From assembly GCA_026874595.1 (NCBI GenBank), contig CM049322.1, forward strand, positions 26,910,340 through 26,974,339: DNA of 64,000 bases. The letters are read 5' to 3'. Both the position numbers and the translations under genes were made by a program. Under the pieces are notes generated by a model. That model ran no database searches. It was not told the DNA's origin and saw nothing but the letters and a program-made list of their open reading frames with translations. Source of the stretch: Sipunculus nudus. Taxonomy: Eukaryota > Annelida > Sipuncula > Golfingiida > Sipunculidae. Position 1 is the stretch's first letter. Every line of letters begins with the position of its first letter. Shown here one piece after another: positions 11,792 through 23,327 of this stretch.

Positions 11792-13679
11792 CAAGGGACC
11801 TATGGGTCACTGTGCTCAGCTGACGTTAACCTTGAAGGTAAAAATCTAAAATAATATCAAATGGAGATAAAGTGTAAGAGGAAGAAGTTATAAAGGCCAT
11901 GGTTGGTTTATATGATTGGTTTGTATTGATGAGCAAGAAATTGTTGCAAAAAATATTTTATGACCTGACCATGTGTTTCCTTATGATGAAACTAAAGCAT
12001 GTGAGCAGTTTGTGAACAAATGATCTGTACTATTACCATGATCATTAGTTGGTTTTTTGATTAACTGTTGACATTTCAGTAGTTTACGCATTTGTTCAAT
12101 TGAATCTATTTTTTTGTATAATATATATAAAATTTATTATACAAAATATATATTAAATATATATATATGTAATTTTTTTATGAAATGTATACAGTTGAAA
12201 TATAGCTAATTAACAACATAAAACAGGGCAAACAAAGCCTGATCTCAAATTCTGCTGAGGCAGGAAAATAATGAACAAATGTTTGTATTAAATCCTCATT
12301 TTTTTATCACATCAATTATTTTCTAATTTAAGTTTATATTTCTATACATTTACAATTTAACATATATATCTGAATATAAAAGTTGATTCATAATTCTCAA
12401 TTGCATCATCATAAATCTCCATCTTGTCAGATAACACCACATCATGCATACAAATGTTTATTTATTTTTTACCACAAAAATATATCTTTTAAATATGCAA
12501 AACAATAAATATCTAAAAATATTACTTGATTTAGATTTCACAATTTTTAATTGTGTCTTTACTTATCCATAATTTGCTTCATATTTTATAATAATTTAAG
12601 CATACTGATGGGTTCAATTATATTTGTTAAAATCATTTAAAAGAAAATTGATTTCTTTAAAAATGCTACATTACACAACATTCCATCTTCTGGATTACAC
12701 CTTGAATTATTTTTTCAGGAAAGTTTTTGCATATCGGAGTGGAAACAGCATTACAATTAAGGAGATACAGTGAAAACAATAAAACTGCTGGGTTTGCAGG
12801 GGGGGGGTGGTGATTGGGGTGGTGATATGAGAATAACTGTACACCTGTCACAGCAGGGGATCTCCCCCAGTGACTGTAACAAATCAGAAACCCTGGCATA
12901 GCTGACTTCCAGTGACCTGGAGTGGGACCCTGCATCTGTAATCACAGCAAGTGACTACAGAAAAAAAATCAATAACTAACTTAATTTTCAAGCTTTTATT
13001 TTCAAATTTCAGATTTAGACAAACTAAATATTTATGTTTACATGCTGTGAAAATTAAATCAATGGTGCTTACAGGAAAAAAATGTGCCATGGTCAAAGTT
13101 GGGCAAAATTTAAGGTACTAATTTTTTTTTATGCTAATAACTTAAAAAATTTACAAAATTCATATCTAATTTTGGGTAAACAATTGAATCTTAATTAAAC
13201 ATAGTTATATACTTGAGAAAATACTCTAGTTTCAAAATTTTTCATGTTAAGTGAGTTATTATTTTTCTTGATTTTTTACAAAGTCCATTATGTTTGGGCC
13301 CATAACTTAAAGAATTTAGACTTTACAGACTTAATTTCTGGCATGTACATAGGAAATATATAGAGGATTATTTATGGTAAATATGAGGAAAAACAGATGA
13401 GCGGTTTTTATATTAGGCAGTCCTGAAGTGTGAAAATAGGATTTTAATAAAAAATTTAGGTTTTTCCTTAATTTCTCAAAGGAACGAAGTCGCAAAGACC
13501 CAGTTTTCTGCTTGGTAGGAGATCTTGGGGACATCTAACATTATGCTGAATTTTGGTTTCCTAGGTCTTACGGTTTCAAAACGTGCCACATCTACGGACG
13601 GACGGACGGACGGACAGACGGACGAACGACGGACAATGGACCATGACTATAGCTCAGATGACTTATAGTCAGCTGAGCT
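11792..13679 (+). mobile_element. F1 element copy E, complete short form
   Basis: The head CAAGGGACCTATGGGTCAC then TGTGCTCAGCTGACG begins at 11792. The GGAC array spans about 13594-13632 and the hairpin and GCTA end at 13679. The head subtype (TCACTGTGCTC) matches copy C and the internal join at 34663. It contains a poly-G stretch near 12799 and one core module (about 13083). No intact protein is encoded. Confidence 0.8.
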
Positions 13680-14075
13680 AAAAATATTATTTAAAATAAC
13701 AATGTAAGGGTGGTGCCACTACTGGGAACTGACAAAACTAGTCATGGTCAATATTCAAGGAAACATTCATGACAATCCATGCAGTAATTATCAAGATATT
13801 TGAGGTTTTGTATCAAATTTTTTATTATTCTGGGGGTACTTTCAATCCCCATAGCTCGAAGGCTACAGGTCGCAGTGACCTCATTTCAGATTTCCAAGGA
13901 GATTTTTTATTGACCTCCCTGGATATTCACTTAGAAGTTTCTAAGACAAGCAGTTACGATTTGTGCCCTGCTAACAGATGGCCAGATGGCTGGATGCTCA
14001 GATGGCCAGACGCCCGGACAGACAACGGACAAAGCGCCATTCCTATACCTCAGATGACTTACAGTCAGCTGAGCT
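13680..14075 (+). repeat. Divergent F1-type tail fragment
   Basis: About 395 bp ending in CCGGACAGACAACGGACAAAG and then the F1 hairpin (CTCAGATGACTTACAGTCAG) and GAGCTAAAAA. The body matches no other F1 copy here, but the terminal 40 bases are clearly F1. It follows copy E directly. Confidence 0.55.
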
Positions 14076-14970
14076 AAAAATTACTGAATAAATTTTATTT
14101 TGTTAGTTCTTCCTTGGGGATGAGTAAAACAAGGCCTACAGGCCATATGCAAACCTGTGCAAAGTTTGAGAGTATGAATGGAGGTTTATTTTAAAAATTT
14201 AATACTGATCCTCTGTCCTGCATTAGTTATTATGATTTCAGCAAAATGGACTTTTTGGACCTGCATTTTTCGGACTAAGACATTTTAAAACTAGGATGTA
14301 TCAGTCAGGATATTTTGGATATGTTCTTTTTGCCAGGAATGATATTTGGGACAGATGGACGGACAATTTGGCAGCATGGTTTTGGAGAAGAACATTTTAA
14401 AATGTTTTTTAGCTTTTTCTTTGTAAAATCTAAATAATACAGTTAGCCAATAAATAAGCAAAATCTGATAGAATTTTATAGATGACTAATTTTTTGCAAT
14501 AAAATTGGTGATGCTGGCTCTGTCCCTTTTTGAGATAGCTAAGACACACAACAGACGACGCCACACCATCGCATAAGCTCTGATTCGGTAATAATGCAAA
14601 CCAAGTTTTTCAAACAGTTGAAAGATATGTCCACTAGTTCTAATCTGGGCATTATGCATCTAGACACTTTGTCTAGACGTCTAGACACATAGTCTAGATG
14701 CCAGACAGAGCCAGGTCAGTTGCCATTGTGTTACCTGCACTTAACCTGGTTGAACTGAGTGATCTTTCGACTTGGCATGTTGTCAAATCTGTTTTCAGAC
14801 ACTTTCAATTGGCTACACTGCTTTTTTAAAGCTGCATTTATCTGATCTTATAAAACTGGCAGAACCCTACCATAGAATAATTCTAGTAAAATTTATACCA
14901 ATCAGCTTAACAGTTTCATCATAAAACAGTGTATAAGCTAGAAGAGTCTAAAATTACATTTTAGCTCGTA
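14076..14970. other. Unassigned stretch with a palindromic cluster
   Basis: No gene or known repeat recognised. At about 14655-14700 four variants of GTCTAGAC/TCTAGACAC are packed within 45 bases, forming nested palindromes. Text near 14240-14420 resembles 17690-17900 (ATTTTAAARCTTTTTTAGCTTTTT-like), suggesting another old interspersed repeat. Confidence 0.35.
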
Positions 14971-14972
14971 AA

Positions 14973-17601
14973 CAAGGGACCTATGGGTCACGACGCTCAG
15001 CTGTTATATATGATAAAAAAATATTATTTAGAAATGAGGCACATGCTGGTTTTGTGTGGTAATAAATATAAGCTGTAATATGAGTTGTTGTTGTTTATCT
15101 TATGTATGATTTTGATAGTACCTTTGGAGACAGGGAAGAGGATTGATTTCATTTATTTTATTAACAAATGTAGTACTATTGTCACACAGATTTTGACTTG
15201 GCAATATAACTTATAAGCAGAATATATAATATAAGGATTTAACTATTAATTTAAAAAAAATTACAAATATTGTCCCAAATATAATTTTTATTAAAAATAA
15301 TAAGAGAATCATATGATTTTTTAAAATGAAATATAACTGAAATGATTATTAAAATAATATTAAAGAATTTATTCATGAATGCATTCATGAATACATTTTG
15401 AAAGTATTTGCACTGGTATTCATATACTTTCATTTTTACCTGAATTCCCATTCTTTATGCAAGAAATTTTATAATGGAGTACATAATCATATTCGTATTT
15501 AAATACAATTACAAAGTATTCGCACCTTGTCTGGTATTTATTCAGTTTTCACCAAACAATGATGTTTAGAATCCAGAATATACAAAATTCACACATTTAA
15601 ATAATGATCATAAGTACCTGGTTTTATGCCTTTTATTTATATTAAAAAATAACTGTAATAAATTCATTTTGGACTAATTTCACATCAATGTACACACTAG
15701 ACACAGTAGGAATCTAGATTAATATTATCAACTGCATCTTTGTCTATCATTAATTTCCATCATATGATCCCTAATGATTAGTAATGAATGATATGATTTA
15801 CCTCTTTTTCATTAAAATTGAACTGAAAAATACCATAGGTGACTGCATGGTGTTATTTGGAATACGTGACATTCTATCCATCGATACAAGATTCTTATAT
15901 CATCAGTAACTGCAAGTTAATTTCCTGTTATAATAAACTAACAAATTCCTTTTCTATTTTTCATTAATTTTTTATTAAAAACCAATAAAAATTTATTAAT
16001 TTATTGTTTATTGTATGTAGTTGGTTAAAACTACTAGATGAGTTGGGTTGGACACCTGGATCAACTGTGGCTGGCCATAAGCTGCCTGGATTCCCTGTAT
16101 GCCTCGCCTCAAGCATGCATAATTTGCTGAAAGTTCAACAAGGTCAACATACAGGTGACTCAAGAGGGGCTGGAGAGAGCCAAAGTCTGACAGGGTCTCA
16201 TAAAAACATTAATAATAGCTACAATTTTTTGCCAATTTCTTTCAGCTTTCTAAACTTAAAAGCTGAAATCCTTATGTGTGCATGATATGAAAATTATATC
16301 AACAGTGCTCACAGGAAACAAAAGTGCCATGGTCAAAGTTGGTCAAAATTTAAGTTACTAATTTTACATTTATACTAATAACTTATAAAATTTGAAAAAT
16401 TCATAACTAATTTTGGGTATTCAATTGAATCTTGATTAAAAATGTTACATCCCTGACAAAAAATCTCTAGCTTCAGCAATCCCCTTGTTAAGGGAGTAAA
16501 TATATTTCTTGATTTTTTACAAAGTGCATTATGTTTGGGCCCATAACTTAAAACAATTACGCAATACTGAACTTCATTCTGGCATGTGCATAGAGAATGA
16601 AAAATATGTATATTATTTATGATTAAAGTCAGATCAGTGGTTTTGATATTAGGCAGTCTTGAAGTGTAACAATGGGTTTTGAATGGAAAAATGAGGTTTT
16701 TCATTAATATCTTGAAGGTATTAAGTCCTAGTGACCAAATTCTTGGCATGGTAGGGGATTTTGGAGACATCTAGCTGTATGCCAAATTTAAGGAACTAAG
16801 AGCTGAAGCTGGGGAGCTGAGCTCTTGCAAACTGCATAACACTAGCTTGATGTATACAATATGTTACATGGTGCTTGAAAACTTGAATAAAATCTACAGT
16901 TTTTGATCAACTGGTTTCAAATTTTTGGTGTTAACAGTTGAAAAGGTAACAAAAACATGCTGTGAAAATTAAATCCACAGTACTTACAGGAAAAAAACGT
17001 GCCATGGTCAAAGTTGGGCAAAATTTAAGGTACCAATTTTTTATTTTTATTAATATTTTTAAAAATTTAAAAGATTTTCATCTAATTTTGGGTATACAAT
17101 TTAATTTTGATTAATTAAAGTTATATTACTGGAAAAAAGGTCCATAGCTTTAACATGTTTTGTGTTAAGTGATCAAATATCTTACCTGATTTTTTACAAA
17201 ATGCATTATGTTTGGGTCCATAACTTTTTTAAATTATATAATACAGACATATTTTCTTGAATGTACATAGGAACTATATAGAGGAATATTTATGGTAAAT
17301 ATGAGGAAAAACAGATGAGTGGTTTTGATATTAGGCAGTCCTGAAGTGTGAAAATAGGTTTTTAATGAAAAATTGAGGTTTTTCCTTAATTTCTCAAAAG
17401 AACGAAGTCGAAAAGACCCAGTTTTCGGCTTGGTAGGAGATCTTGGGGACATCTAACATTATGCCGGATTTTGGATTCCTAGGTCTAACGGTTTCAAAAC
17501 GTGCCACATCTACGGACGGATGGACGGACGGACGGACAGACGGACAGACGACGGACAATGGACCGCGACTATAGCTCAGATGACTTATAGTCAGCTGAGC
17601 T
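14973..17601 (+). mobile_element. F1 element copy 1, complete ~2.63-kb subtype
   Basis: Head at 14973, GGAC array at about 17512-17551, hairpin and GCT ending at 17601. The flanking bases are adenines on both sides. By eye it differs by only a few bases per hundred from the outer copy at 31224-38398 and from inverted copy 3 at 50443-53087, implying recent spread. Two core modules lie near 16326 and 16997. No transposase. Confidence 0.85.
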
Positions 17602-18840
17602 AAAAACAGATCAATGTAGGTGGAACCACCAATACCTCAATTTCAGATATGACTTATGTGACCAACATTGGCATAAAATTTGATGATGATAGCTCCAGCT
17701 GTTTCCGAGATTTTAATTTTAGTGTGCTTTTTTGGACATATGACTAAGTTCAACTTCCTGTAACTCAGCCAAAAATCACCAAACTTGAACAATTTGAACA
17801 AACTTGATGGAGATTGTTCCAGGAATTATTTCTGTGAAATATTGGACCATTTGGCTGGACATGTGAGTTTCGGAGAAGAAGATTTTAAAGCTTTTTTAGC
17901 TTTTTTCCTGTAATCTAAGAAAATGCAGATAGCTTTAGTGTTGCTGCATTAACTTACCAGGGCTTATCACAAAGTTTACCATAACATTCACCAATACATT
18001 ATGTCACCTGAGTTTGATCATGGGCAAAATCTGCACATAAGGTCAGAGGTCATTAGGTTACTTTGTGTTGTCACAATGATAATTAGGAGGAATATGATGG
18101 ATTTTGATAAAAGTCATAGATATAACTCATACATGTTTATCAATACAGTTTCTCACCTGAATTACATTATATGCAGGTCACAAATTATGCAACAGGCTTA
18201 TTATGCACCTTTTGTGATGCTCTTGTTCTATGTTGTAGCATGGGGGTATCCACAAATAACAAGTGGTTAATAATATTTCTCAAAATCAACAGTTCTTAAT
18301 ACCTCTGCACTAAATGTTAATCCATACCAAAATTTAAACCCCCTTTTTATTTTCCTGTGACCTTCACATCATCTTGCATGATGTAATGGCATGAGCATTT
18401 GACTACTGAGACAGTGAGAAATGCTGCATTGAAGATTCCAGAGAGGTCCAACTTCTGCTCTTTCATATGATACTGTGGATTCAGAAAATATCATGGTTTT
18501 AAAATTTTGTGGTTGTTACCTTAAACACTATTTGTTGGGTTAAAACTTTGTGGATTAATCGTTCCTGGTTATGCAATTTATCCAAATTCATTTGTGAACA
18601 GACTTGAAAATAAGCCAAAGATTGGTGATTGTTTAGTATAAATGCACTGAAAGTTAATAACTTTAAGACTCGTCAAATCAAATGTCTGCTTCATGCAGTC
18701 TCCGTGCAAGTGGTGTTGGCTCAATGCCACAACAACTAAAATATTGTTTGACTTATTTGAATCGTGGGTGAAAATAATTAGATAAATCTTGATAGATTTA
18801 AGGGATAATTCCACCTGAGTCCATCAAATAAAGTCATGCA
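17602..18840. other. Unassigned stretch, partly old repeat
   Basis: The first ~300 bp carries GTAGGTGGAACCACC, a diverged F2-like palindrome, then AAAAATCACCAAACTTGAAC text typical of an interspersed repeat. The rest to 18840 shows no domain, RNA gene or array. An 89-codon frame at 18001-18270 has no recognisable similarity. Confidence 0.3.
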
Positions 18841-19164
18841 TTACTAGGTTAACAAGAACAAGTCCCAGCAGTTGAGACTGGTATGTCGTTCTTTCAGAAG
18901 AAACCGCGTTTTCACTCCAGTGGGAACAAGTGCACCTCTGGAAGTTATCACAGCGACACTAAAGGTTAACATACAGACAGACAGTGGGTATACCATAATA
19001 CTCCCATCATATGACAGGCGTATCAAAAAAGGATGTGTTGATAAGCTGACAGTGTTGCTTGTGATGTTTACAGTGGCAGTCCCTGAATCTTAGTGCATCA
19101 ATGTAAGGGTTATTTCCTCTGTAATGACAGAACACCAACTCATGGAGTATAGACCCCAGTGCTT
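18841..19164. other. Coding-like but unassigned stretch
   Basis: Higher GC than its surroundings and open on both strands. On plus, a frame reading ...FTPVGTSAPLEVITATLKV... ends at 19093. On minus, TGTTCTGTCATTACAG is an acceptor-like site followed by an open stretch. I recognise neither product and cannot choose a strand. MULE1 inserted just to its right at 19165. Confidence 0.25.
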
Positions 19165-19173
19165 CCCTTACCC
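19165..19173. other. Left target-site duplication of MULE1
   Basis: CCCTTACCC, matched by CCCTTGCCC at 23319-23327: nine bases with one mismatch, the length typical of Mutator-like transposons. Confidence 0.7.
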
Positions 19174-19469
19174 GGGTGTAGGGCAAAGGCCCACCCTGAC
19201 AAAAGCCCACCCTGACAAAGGCCCACCGGACAAGAGCCCACCGGACAAAAACCCACCCCTAAAAATGGAGACCTGGACAAAAGCCCAACCTTGACTAAAA
19301 TATAAAATTAAATGATTTTATAATGTTTTTCTAAAGTTTTTTTAAATACTTCTGTTTCATTTTCTAAATGTATGCAACATTTCTTATACTTATGACAAGT
19401 ATTATATATGTTTATGTGCTCATGTACATGCTTATATATCTGTTATATATTTGTCTGCAGCTTACTAAA

Positions 19470-19470
<1 letters not shown>
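19174..19470 (+). repeat. MULE1 left TIR
   Basis: The outer 90 bp are built from GACAAAAGCCCACC-like subrepeats, then AT-rich sequence with ATACTTATGACAAGTATTAT and CTGCAGCTT. It pairs in inverted orientation with about 23030-23318, with scattered mismatches and small indels. Confidence 0.8.
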
Positions 19471-19473
<3 letters not shown>

Positions 19474-19540
<67 letters not shown>

Positions 19541-19597
19541 TATATATAATTGAACATGCATGTGTTATATTTATATTTTTTATAGATCACTATATAT

Positions 19598-19645
<48 letters not shown>
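19474..19645. repeat. (AT)n microsatellites
   Basis: Two long TA runs, about 19474-19537 and 19601-19645, sit just inside the left TIR. The isoleucine/tyrosine frame across them is not a gene. Confidence 0.95.
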
Positions 19646-19651
<6 letters not shown>

Positions 19652-19911
19652 CTGCATATATATAATATATGATTTATTTTTCCTGTAAATTAAAAATGTC
19701 AATAGGCTAAGTATTTATAATATAAATTATATATTTATCATAGTAATATAATTTATATGTTAATTATAATTATACTCTTAATCTTTAAGTTCCACACAGG
19801 CCCATATACCACACTAGAAACTAGAAAATAGAATACGGGTAGTCGACAAGGGACTACGTGTATCTGCCAAAATCTGAGAAGGACGGGTGAAGTGAGGCAT
19901 GGATTGAGTGG

Positions 19912-21525
19912 CAAGGGGAAATAGAGTTACATGTGTTACATATTAGAATGGATCTCTGCCACATAAACATGATTGTAGGTGGCGCCACCTGTTATTTGAA
20001 CGAGAAACTATCCAAGATGTATACACATGCAAAATTTAATGTGGAAAAGTCAAACCACTGCAGAGATATGAGTGATTTTATCCCACAGCAGACAAACAGA
20101 TAGACGCTGTGCAAAAATGGCTGAAGGTGGCGCCACCATTTTTGTGTATGTTATAAAGATATCCAAGGGCTACATTTGTGTAAATTTTTTTTCCTGATTG
20201 GTCAAACCAGTCTAAAGATATAAGCATTAATGTCTGCAGCTTGAACGTGAATGTAGGTGGTGCCACCTGTCATAAAACCAAGAAAGCTATGCGGGATGTA
20301 TACGCATGCCGAATTTCAGGTAATTTGGTCAAACCACTGCAGAGGTACGAGTGATTTTAACCCAAGGCAGACAAACAGATGGACGCTGTGCGAAAATGGC
20401 TGCAGGTGGCGCCACCATTTTTGTGAATGTTATAAAGCTATCCAAGAGCTACATTTGTGTAAAATTTTTTTCCTGATCGGTCAAACGGTTCCCGAGATAT
20501 GAGCTTGGATGTCTGCAGCATGAACGTGAAGGTAGGTGGCGCCACCTGTCATAAAATCAAGAAAGCTATCTAGGATGTATAAGCATGCCGAATTTCAGAT
20601 GAATTAGTCAAACCACTGCAGAGATATGAGTGATTTTAACCCAAGGCAGACAAACAGATGGACGCTGTGCAAAAATGGCTGCAGATGGCGCCACCATTTT
20701 TGTGTATGTTATAAAGCTATCCAAGGGCTACATTTGTGTAAAATTTTTTTCCTGATCGGTCAAACGGTTCCCGAGATATGAGCTTGGATATAGGTGGCGC
20801 CACCTGTCATTAAATCAAGAAAGCTATCTAGGATGTATACGCATACCAAATTTTAGGTGAATTAGTCAAACCACTGCAGAGATATGAGTGATTTTAACCC
20901 AAGGCAGATGAACAGATGGACACTGTGCAAACATGGTTGCAGGTGGCGCCACCATTTTTTTGTGTATGTTATAAAGCTACCCAAGGGCTACATTTGTGTA
21001 AAATTTTTTTCCTGATCGGTCAAACGGTTCCTGAGATATGAGCTTGGATGTCTGCAGCATTAAAGTGAATGTAGGTGGCGCTACCTGTCATAAAATCAAG
21101 AAAGCTATCTAGGACGTATACGCATGCCAAATTTTAAGTGAATTAGTCAAACCACTGCAGAGATATGAGTGATTTTAACCCAAGGCAGATGAACAGATGG
21201 ACACTGTGCAAACATGGTTGCAGGTGGCGCCACCATTTTTTTGTGTATGTTATAAAGCTTTCCCAGGGCTACATTTGTGTAAAAAATTTTTCCTGATCAG
21301 TCAAACGGTTTCCGAGATATGTGGGTTTATGTGTGGAAACAGACGCACAAACGGACGCGGGGCAGAGAGGAAAGGTCAGAGGTCAAGGTCACTTGGTTAG
21401 GCACCAGTTCACATGTGACCCGACAATTTGTGTAAGTTTCGGAAAAATCCGTCCAGTAGTCTCAGAGGAGTTCTCCGGAAATGAATGCGGGGCGGCGGCG
21501 GCGGAACCCGCTCAAAAACATAGTA
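19912..21525 (+). mobile_element. F2 element copy 1 (dimeric repeat array), lacking the final hairpin
   Basis: The head GAGTTACATGTGTTACATAT is shared with 26020. The core is a ~278-bp dimer of two related halves, each holding GGTGGCGCCACC or a close variant. One half has CAAACCACTGCAGAGATATG, the other CAAACGGTTCCCGAGATATG. About four dimers are present; one half-unit near 20790 is shortened. The tail GTCCAGTAGTCTCAGAGGAG, then GCGGCGGCGG and AAAACATAGTA, stops at 21525 before the hairpin of copies 2 and 3. It lies within MULE1. Confidence 0.8.
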
Positions 21526-22089
21526 CAATAATCAGGCTAATTAGTTCATTGGTTTCTGATTGGGGTATCCACAGCTAAAGTTATGCAATTAAAACAAACA
21601 CAAAACATCAAAGAGAATGCCTGGGGTTCTCTTAAACTATTAACAGAGACATAATATTGCATCGTAAAAAGAACTGTTAAATATATAATCACAAAAGAAT
21701 GATAACTGTACTAAGAATATTATATTAAAAATCCAACATAACATATATTAAAATATTATATATATATATATAAATAAATCATAATTAAATTAGAATATTT
21801 ATATAATATAATGTATACATATAATATATTCGGATATTAATCTTCATATTATAATGTATATGTTAATATATGTTAATCATAATATTTATACTCTTCCACA
21901 CAGTACCACATGGTTCTACTCAACTGTTTATGGAGACATGTTATTGCACAGTTAAAAACACTTTTAAAAATATTTACTATAATATAATATAGTGTTTATA
22001 TATATACCTGTAATTTTCACATGCTTAGGTTTTCATGATAAATTGTATTTACTCTGAAATCTTTGCACAGTTATACTGTATTTGCGCCC
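21526..22089. other. AT-rich interior of MULE1
   Basis: Very AT-rich sequence with short TATAT runs between the F2 insertion and the transposase remnant. The missing N-terminal part of the transposase would be expected here, but no frame resembling it is seen. Confidence 0.4.
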
Positions 22090-22905
22090 CTCTAGGGGAG
22101 TCTGCCGTCACGTGTGTATGCCCTCTTACCAGGAAAATCCCAGGTTATATATGAAAACATGCTACAGGCTGTGCTGGATGAGTCAGAAAGAAGAGGTTTT
22201 TATCCAGACCCCACTGTTGTGGTCACTGATTTCGAACAGGTTCTTTGACTGGCCACAAATAACAAACTTGGTCAGCGAGTAGCCGCAACAGTACTTCTAC
22301 CATCTGACACGGAGCACTTGGAGAAACATACAGAGGCTGGGTCTGACTGGCTCAGAGAGAAAGTGAGGATGCCAAACTCTTCTGTGGCGTGTGGGATGGC
22401 CTTGCCTTTCTACCTGTGGAAAGCGTGCAAGAAGGTATGACATATCTTCGGATATTGGTGCCAGCTGGGTTTGAGCCCTTGATTGAGTATTTTGATTCCA
22501 CCTATGTATCAAGTAAGTATAGACGGATACAACCTCCACAAGTTAATGCAGATGGGCCCATTCCAGCAATACAGATTCAACATATTCCCCCTTTGTTTCC
22601 CAAAGAAATCTTGAATGTTCATGAAGAAACACTTACTGGGCAGGATTGCACAAACAACCTATAAGAATCATGGAACAGGGCATTTTCCCATCTTGTTGGG
22701 CATAAAAACCCATCAATGTGGACAATCATAGACAGTATGATTGGCAAACACTTCCATTCTGCAACTTGCAAGAGGAGAGATAATCCAGAAGAGAATACAC
22801 AGAACCACCAAGAATCTACAGGAACGCTTGCATAAACTGTGCACTGATATCACAGACGGCTCAAAAACAATTCAGGAATTGTATCAGATGGAAGTAAACT
22901 GAGTA
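22090..22905 (+). pseudogene. MULE transposase remnant of MULE1
   Basis: Encoded a Mutator-like DDE transposase, which cuts and rejoins element ends in the nucleus. Frame 1 (22111-22245) reads RVYALLPGKSQVIYENMLQ then VVVTDFEQ, where the Asp fits the second catalytic position, and ends in TGA. After a frameshift, frame 2 (about 22373-22660) reads KLFCGVWDGLAFLPV, FDSTYVSSKYRRIQPPQ and IPPLFPKEILNVHEE. After an in-frame stop following TNNL it continues ESWNRAFSHLVGHKNPSMW, holding the likely catalytic Glu. A third frame gives LQERLHKLCTDITDGSKTIQ. These blocks, in this order, are typical of animal MULE transposases. The N-terminus with the first catalytic Asp is absent. Confidence 0.8.
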
Positions 22906-23029
22906 TTATCATCTGTGTATATATTAAACTGATCAAATATATTCTGCTGATATTAAAAAGATATCACATTGATATTTAATGAGTTATTGTGATGTTATAT
23001 ATATTATATATTATATATATTCCATATTA

Positions 23030-23318
23030 TATGCAAGCTGCAGACATATAAAACAGATATATAAGCATGTATATGAGTACATAAACATATATAATACTTG
23101 TCATAAGTATAAGAAATGTTACATACATTTGGAAAATGATACAGAAGTATTTAAAAAACTTTAGAAAAACATAATAAAATAATTCAATTTTATATTTTAG
23201 TCAGGGATGGGCTTTTGTCCAGGTCTGCACTTTTGGGGTGGGTTTTTGTCCAGTGGGTTCTTGTCCGATGGGCCTTTGTCAGGGTGGGCTTTTTCAGGGT
23301 GGGCTTTTGTCTGTCACC
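23030..23318 (-). repeat. MULE1 right TIR
   Basis: Inverted counterpart of 19174-19470. The outer part carries GGTGGGCTTTTGTC-like subrepeats, the inner part ATACTTGTCATAAGTAT and AAGCTGCAGAC. Followed by CCCTTGCCC (23319-23327). Confidence 0.8.
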
Positions 23319-23327
23319 CCCTTGCCC
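23319..23327. other. Right target-site duplication of MULE1
   Basis: CCCTTGCCC; pairs with CCCTTACCC at 19165-19173. Confidence 0.7.

Larger units (their letters stand above)
19174..23318. mobile_element. MULE1: Mutator-like transposon with long TIRs (4.1 kb)
   Basis: The outer ends read GGGTGTAGGGCAAAGGCCCA and, inverted, GGTGACAGACAAAAGCCCA, flanked by a near-perfect 9-bp duplication. The inverted repeats continue inward for nearly 290 bp. Inside lie an AT microsatellite, an F2 insertion (19912-21525) and a plus-strand MULE transposase remnant (22090-22905). A transposase of the matching superfamily inside TIRs with a 9-bp duplication makes the assignment firm. The element is dead: the transposase is frameshifted and partly missing. 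Confidence 0.8.

Noticed and set aside
19368-19553. Isoleucine/tyrosine-rich frame
   Set aside because: It is produced by the TA microsatellite inside the MULE1 TIR side.
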